From the NCBI GenBank assembly GCA_009785545.1, contig WQWD01000060.1, forward strand, positions 1 to 10,201: a stretch of DNA of 10,201 nt, in the 5' to 3' direction. Below, piece by piece: positions 7,503 to 10,201 of the stretch. Within the stretch, counting starts at the first letter, position 1. Each line of letters starts with the position of its first letter. The notes beneath the pieces were generated by a model, which was given only the letters and a program-made list of their open reading frames with translations, had not been told where the DNA came from and ran no database searches. The DNA is from Treponema sp. (lineage in GTDB: Bacteria > Spirochaetota > Spirochaetia > Treponematales > Breznakiellaceae). Position numbers and translations under genes: made by a program.

Positions 7503-7508
7503 AATTAT

Positions 7509-7514
7509 TCCTTA
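7509..7514 (-). promoter_or_regulatory. nadK ribosome-binding site overlapping the upstream stop
   Basis: TAAGGA on the - strand provides both the stop codon (7514-7512) of the DegT-like gene and the Shine-Dalgarno core AAGGA, 6 nt ahead of the nadK ATG. This suggests translational coupling of the pair. Confidence 0.7.
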
Positions 7515-8675
7515 AGGAAGCGTCATTATAAGCCGTGAGATACGTTCTATATCCTTAGAACGCAATCGAGGGTACAGGGGGAAAAGAACAGTGCGTAAAA
7601 CAAGAGAGCTGCTAACAGGGCAATTTTCCAGAAAACCGGCACCTGAGGAAGCGCCGGCAATAGTGTTTGCAAAAGCGTTTTCTAAAATAATATCTTTTTT
7701 TTTGGCGTAGGCGATCACATCTTTAAGCCCTGTTTCCAAAACAAGAGAAAATGAGTAATTACAATAATCATCGTCGCTTTTTGGGAAAAAACGCTTGTGC
7801 CTTGTACGCAGGCTCGCCTGTGTAAATACTTCCGCAATATCACGCCTTCTTTGTATGTTATTTTGAATTTCTTTAAATTGAACAACTGCCAACGCCGAAT
7901 TAATATCTGTAAGGCAATATTCATCCGCAATACCCGCAAGATTACGCAAAATAGAAGCGTCTTTTTTGTTCATTGCAAAAAGCATGGCTCCGCCGCCTGA
8001 GGTTAACATATCCCGTTCTTCCAATCCTAAAATATAAAATTGAGAGTGGGGAGTTCGCAAACCTGCTTCTCCAAGTACGGCTTCTTTTTTGTTTTTTTCT
8101 TTTGTTTCAACCTGCCCATCTTGTTTGGCAGATTTTTGCCGGCTTCCAAAACTTTGAGATATATCTTCGATTATGGGAATTCCAAGTTCAGCTATCGAGG
8201 CGATATCAGGAACATAACCAAGAGTATGATGAAGAATGATCGCAGTAACATCCAAGTCGGGTGATTTTTTTGCTATCGTGTTTTCGATTAACTCACTTGT
8301 TATGCATGGAAAATCATAGGTTACATCACAATACAACGGCGTTATGTTCAAATCCTGTAAAACCTGCAAGTAGTAACGTGGAGACAGAGCAGAAATCACT
8401 GCCGCTTGCTTTCTCGCTTTAGGAACTGTTTGCGGATCAATAGTTTGCTCGCAGACGGCTTGTCCTTGTTTTTCAGAAAGAGTTTTTATGGCAAAGTGCA
8501 AGGCAAAAGCCGGGCTCCTTAAAGCAATGGCATATTCGTATTGCAAATGTTCTTTTGCCGTTTGAATTAAAAGCCTGTTGCGATCTCCCGGACCGATTTT
8601 TTCTTCGACCATCGTCGTCAAAACGGCATCCATTTCTTTTCGCCTGATTGTGGGAGAATAAATTTCGATTTTCAT
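7512..8675 (-). CDS. DegT/DnrJ/EryC1/StrS (SpsC-like) fold protein, PLP lysine apparently lost
   Basis: This 387-aa protein follows the DegT sugar-aminotransferase layout from end to end: an N-terminal GPGDR segment, a helix after the substrate loop, TPLYCDVTYDFPCI, the HTLGYVPDI strand, IIEDISQSFGS with the pyridine-binding Asp and Gln (D171, Q174), the TSGGGAML loop (from 225), the INSALAVVQ helix and the C-terminal FPLYPRL motif. Two key sites are changed. The phosphate-binding Ser-Gly-Thr is Ser-Pro-Ala (54-56). The lysine that normally forms the PLP Schiff base, a few residues before TSGGG, is missing: positions 216-223 read LGLEERDM, with no Lys nearby. A Lys/Glu/Gln-rich insertion (about 178-200) precedes this loop. 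It may therefore be a non-catalytic or altered paralog. T. pallidum annotates the syntenic gene spsC, as I recall. The start has a modest AGG site just upstream. It lies 9 nt before nadK. Confidence 0.82.
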   Translation of the reverse strand: MKIEIYSPTIRRKEMDAVLTTMVEEKIGPGDRNRLLIQTAKEHLQYEYAIALRSPAFALHFAIKTLSEKQGQAVCEQTIDPQTVPKARKQAAVISALSPRYYLQVLQDLNITPLYCDVTYDFPCITSELIENTIAKKSPDLDVTAIILHHTLGYVPDIASIAELGIPIIEDISQSFGSRQKSAKQDGQVETKEKNKKEAVLGEAGLRTPHSQFYILGLEERDMLTSGGGAMLFAMNKKDASILRNLAGIADEYCLTDINSALAVVQFKEIQNNIQRRRDIAEVFTQASLRTRHKRFFPKSDDDYCNYSFSLVLETGLKDVIAYAKKKDIILENAFANTIAGASSGAGFLENCPVSSSLVLRTVLFPLYPRLRSKDIERISRLIMTLP

Positions 8676-8695
8676 TTTACCTACGCCTTGCGATT

Positions 8696-8709
8696 ATCGT
8701 TGCAACGAT
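8696..8709. repeat. Palindrome and direct repeat between cheW and the degT-like gene
   Basis: ATCGTTGCAACGAT is a perfect 14-bp palindrome within the 46-nt gap between cheW and the DegT-like gene. The flanks form a direct repeat CGATTAT (8691-8697 and 8706-8712) with a 15-bp offset. No T-run follows on either strand, so it is not an intrinsic terminator. It could be an operator or an mRNA processing site; its function is unknown. Confidence 0.4.
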
Positions 8710-8721
8710 TATGTTCGCCCG

Positions 8722-9216
8722 CTATCTGCGGAGTTCAGCTATTTTTTGCAGTTCTCTTGGATTAAAAAGATCCCTGATATCAAGAAGGATCAGATATTCT
8801 TCACCCTGACGAACCACACCCTGGATATATTCAGCACCAATACCGGAAAACATTTGCGGCGGAGGTTGAACATCTTCCTGTTGAATTGCAACAACACGCG
8901 AAATTCTGTCAATGATGACACCAAGTTTCATGCCGTCAATATCAAGAATAACAAAACCGCCCAGCAATTCGTCTTCTTCAGATTTAACAAGTTTTCTTAT
9001 ATGAAACCTTTTATGCAAATTTATAATAGGAATAATTTCACTTCGAAGGTTAAATATCCCTTCCACATAAACAGGTGCATTAGGGATCGTCCGAATTTCT
9101 TGCACACGGACAATTTCCTTTACGTCCATTATGTTTACACCATACAGTTCTTCCCCAAGTTGAAAAGTAACTAATTGTCTAGAATCTGTCTTGCCTGCAT
9201 CCGAGCGTATTGCCAT
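8722..9216 (-). CDS. cheW: CheW chemotaxis coupling protein
   Basis: This 164-aa protein is a single CheW domain, full length for the family. The N-terminal strands read LVTFQLGEELYGVNIMDVKEI. The core has GIFNLRSEIIPIINLHKRF, which is the conserved Asn-Leu-Arg-x-x-Ile-x-Pro-x-Ile-(Asp/Asn)-Leu receptor- and CheA-binding loop. It is followed by FVILDIDGMKLGVIIDRI, GIGAEYIQGVVRQGEEYLILLDI and a short C-terminal helix. CheW bridges methyl-accepting chemoreceptors and the CheA kinase in the membrane-associated array. No cheA, receptor or flagellar gene is in the window, so it looks like a stand-alone or second copy, matching cheW2 at this place in T. pallidum as I recall. The ATG at 9216 has a strong AAGGGGGA site. 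An 85-nt gap separates it from the SPOR gene and probably holds a promoter, although no convincing -35/-10 pair can be picked. Confidence 0.95.
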   Translation of the reverse strand: MAIRSDAGKTDSRQLVTFQLGEELYGVNIMDVKEIVRVQEIRTIPNAPVYVEGIFNLRSEIIPIINLHKRFHIRKLVKSEEDELLGGFVILDIDGMKLGVIIDRISRVVAIQQEDVQPPPQMFSGIGAEYIQGVVRQGEEYLILLDIRDLFNPRELQKIAELRR

Positions 9217-9301
9217 TGGATTCCCCCTTACTCTAAAGTAACACTATTTTTTAATAAGTTCAAGTATTAAATGCGAAATTGCTTTAAATCTATGTTCAGC
9301 A

Positions 9302-10201
9302 TCACTCTCTGACCCATATTTGACCAAAACCCAAAGCGCCTAATCTTACAGAAGCCGAGTATACATCCGCAGCAGGAATATCTGTAACTAAAACACGAAA
9401 AACTGCCCCTGAAGCATCAATATCGACATTAAATCCTGAAGCTCTGATATAATTCGCCGCTCTAACCGCAGAATCTATTACTGAATAAGCGCCTACTTGC
9501 AACCGATAAACCCTGTTGGAAAAGCGATCCGGCAAACCCGGAATAATTTGAATCGCCTCAGGTCTTACTGGCGGCTGCAGAGTTAAACCCTGTTCAGGAT
9601 GAAAAGACGGAGCTTGACTTGCCGCAATTCTTAAATCCGGAACTAAAGTATTAATATTTGTAACAAGAGGATTTTCATTTTCAACAGGTTGAACCGTAGG
9701 CTGCGGCGGCGGCTGTCGAGGTGCAGGCTGATTAGGAATCGGTTGAGGCACAGCCGGTCGAGCCGTGGCAGGCTGGTGCGGAGCTGCCGGTTGTCTCTGA
9801 GCATTAAGAGCCTCTCTGGCTTCACGAGCTTCCCTAACTTCACGTGCTTCTCTGACTTGCGCCTCTCTGGCTTCGCGCGCTTCTCTGGCTTCACGCACTT
9901 CACGGGCTTCCCTAGCATCTCGCATATCACGTGCGTCACGCGCATCTCTGGCATCCAAAGTCATAGCCATCAGCCATGCCAAAAATTCTGGAGATTCATT
10001 TCCTCTTGCCAATTGATCAGCAAATTCAATTGATGTTCGGTCGATTTCTGTTATATTTTCAAGCGGTTGATTCTCTTGTACCACCACTTGTGCAACTTGT
10101 GGTCTTGGTTCTGCTACGGGGATTGGATCACTAAGCGGCTGTTGTTCTGCAACCGGCGGCTCGTCTACAGGCGGCACAAATACGGGCGGCGGAACTATAT
10201 C
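9302..10201 (-). CDS. SPOR-domain protein with Arg-Asp/Glu-Ala repeat (5' partial)
   Basis: The frame stays open to the window edge with no credible start (a GTG at 10177 lies inside the Pro-rich region without a ribosome-binding site), so the N-terminus is outside. The visible 299 residues are, in order: a Pro/Val/Glu-rich segment; a helical piece IEFADQLARGNESPEFLAWL; a 50-residue tripeptide repeat of the Asp/Glu-Ala-Arg type (9806-9955); a second Pro/Gln-rich linker; a spacer; and a C-terminal SPOR domain (about 9302-9520) with YRLQVGAYSVIDSAVRAANY and ASGFNVDI. SPOR domains bind septal peptidoglycan denuded of stem peptides, so the protein is probably anchored in or exported across the inner membrane and reaches into the cell wall. 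The Pro-rich and charged parts would act as spacers. Whether an enzymatic domain or anchor lies upstream cannot be seen. It ends 85 nt before cheW. Confidence 0.85.
   Translation of the reverse strand, partial: DIVPPPVFVPPVDEPPVAEQQPLSDPIPVAEPRPQVAQVVVQENQPLENITEIDRTSIEFADQLARGNESPEFLAWLMAMTLDARDARDARDMRDAREAREVREAREAREAREAQVREAREVREAREAREALNAQRQPAAPHQPATARPAVPQPIPNQPAPRQPPPQPTVQPVENENPLVTNINTLVPDLRIAASQAPSFHPEQGLTLQPPVRPEAIQIIPGLPDRFSNRVYRLQVGAYSVIDSAVRAANYIRASGFNVDIDASGAVFRVLVTDIPAADVYSASVRLGALGFGQIWVRE
9806..9955 (-). repeat. 50-codon tripeptide repeat tract (Asp/Glu-Ala-Arg units)
   Basis: The tract has seventeen units of 9 nt, with one 6-nt unit after the eleventh. The first five units start with Asp and the rest with Glu; the middle residue is Ala, with occasional Val or Met. 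The 15 Arg residues use five different codons (AGA, CGT, CGA, AGG, CGC), so the protein repeat is kept while the DNA repeat has decayed. The pattern favours a continuous charged helix with i to i+4 Arg-Glu pairs. Confidence 0.85.

Noticed and set aside
8746..9174. 142-aa open frame on the + strand opposite cheW
   Set aside because: It is a shadow frame: Phe/Asn/Lys-rich, no family features, no ribosome-binding site, and fully antisense to a clear CheW domain.
9217..9301. Promoter for cheW (TTGAAC at 9263-9258, 17 bp, TACTTT at 9240-9235)
   Set aside because: The -10 matches only half of the consensus and no sigma-28-type motif is present. A promoter is likely in this gap but cannot be placed from sequence alone.
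9806..9955. CRISPR-like or minisatellite array
   Set aside because: The period is 9 nt with diversified synonymous codons and an intact reading frame. It is a protein repeat, not an array of identical DNA units with spacers.
9689..10033. 114-aa open frame on the + strand opposite the repeat tract
   Set aside because: Its length comes from the periodic 9-nt repeat on the other strand. The Ser/Arg/Phe-rich product is the antisense reading of the Asp/Glu-Ala-Arg units.
10175..10177. GTG start for the SPOR protein
   Set aside because: It lies inside a Pro-rich stretch that continues open to the window edge, has no Shine-Dalgarno site, and would leave the protein without a signal or anchor. The gene is treated as 5' partial.

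Overview
The window looks like a chromosomal segment of a spirochaete, most likely Treponema or a close relative. The main reason is gene order: cheW, a DegT/SpsC-like protein, NAD kinase, recN and a conserved hypothetical protein is the order I recall from the Treponema pallidum chromosome (around TP0439-TP0443). That is memory, not a search. Base composition is moderately AT-rich, and Shine-Dalgarno sites of the AGGAG/AAGGA type precede most genes.

Layout. Only the left edge (1-133) is coded on the + strand: the last 43 codons of a P1B-type heavy-metal ATPase. Everything else is on the - strand, so it is transcribed from right to left. In that direction the window holds: (1) a 5'-incomplete SPOR-domain protein with a 50-residue Arg-Asp/Glu-Ala repeat and Pro-rich linkers; (2) cheW; (3) a DegT-fold protein that appears to lack its PLP-binding lysine; (4) nadK, followed by a small terminator-like hairpin; (5) recN; (6) an unrecognised 270-aa soluble protein; (7) and (8) two half-size ABC exporter subunits that form an asymmetric heterodimer; (9) a tRNA-Val(GAC) with its own promoter and a strong intrinsic terminator, which ends the convergent block facing the ATPase.

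How the genes work together. cheW, degT-like and nadK run in one direction with short gaps of 46 and 9 nt. The degT-like and nadK pair is tightly coupled, because the nadK ribosome-binding site contains the upstream stop codon. After a 69-nt gap holding a hairpin and a 14-bp palindrome, recN, the hypothetical and the two ABC genes follow with overlapping stop and start codons (TAATG, ATGA and an 8-nt overlap), so they form one translationally coupled operon. Functions are mixed: chemotaxis scaffold, NADP supply, double-strand-break repair, drug or lipid export. This fits a conserved spirochaete gene string better than a single pathway.

No mobile elements, CRISPR arrays or clear signs of recent transfer were seen. 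The points most worth a second look are the degenerate DegT-fold protein, the charged tripeptide-repeat SPOR protein, the palindrome in front of recN, the insertion in NAD kinase, and C33 in the tRNA-Val anticodon loop. There is no gene-free stretch over 300 bases.
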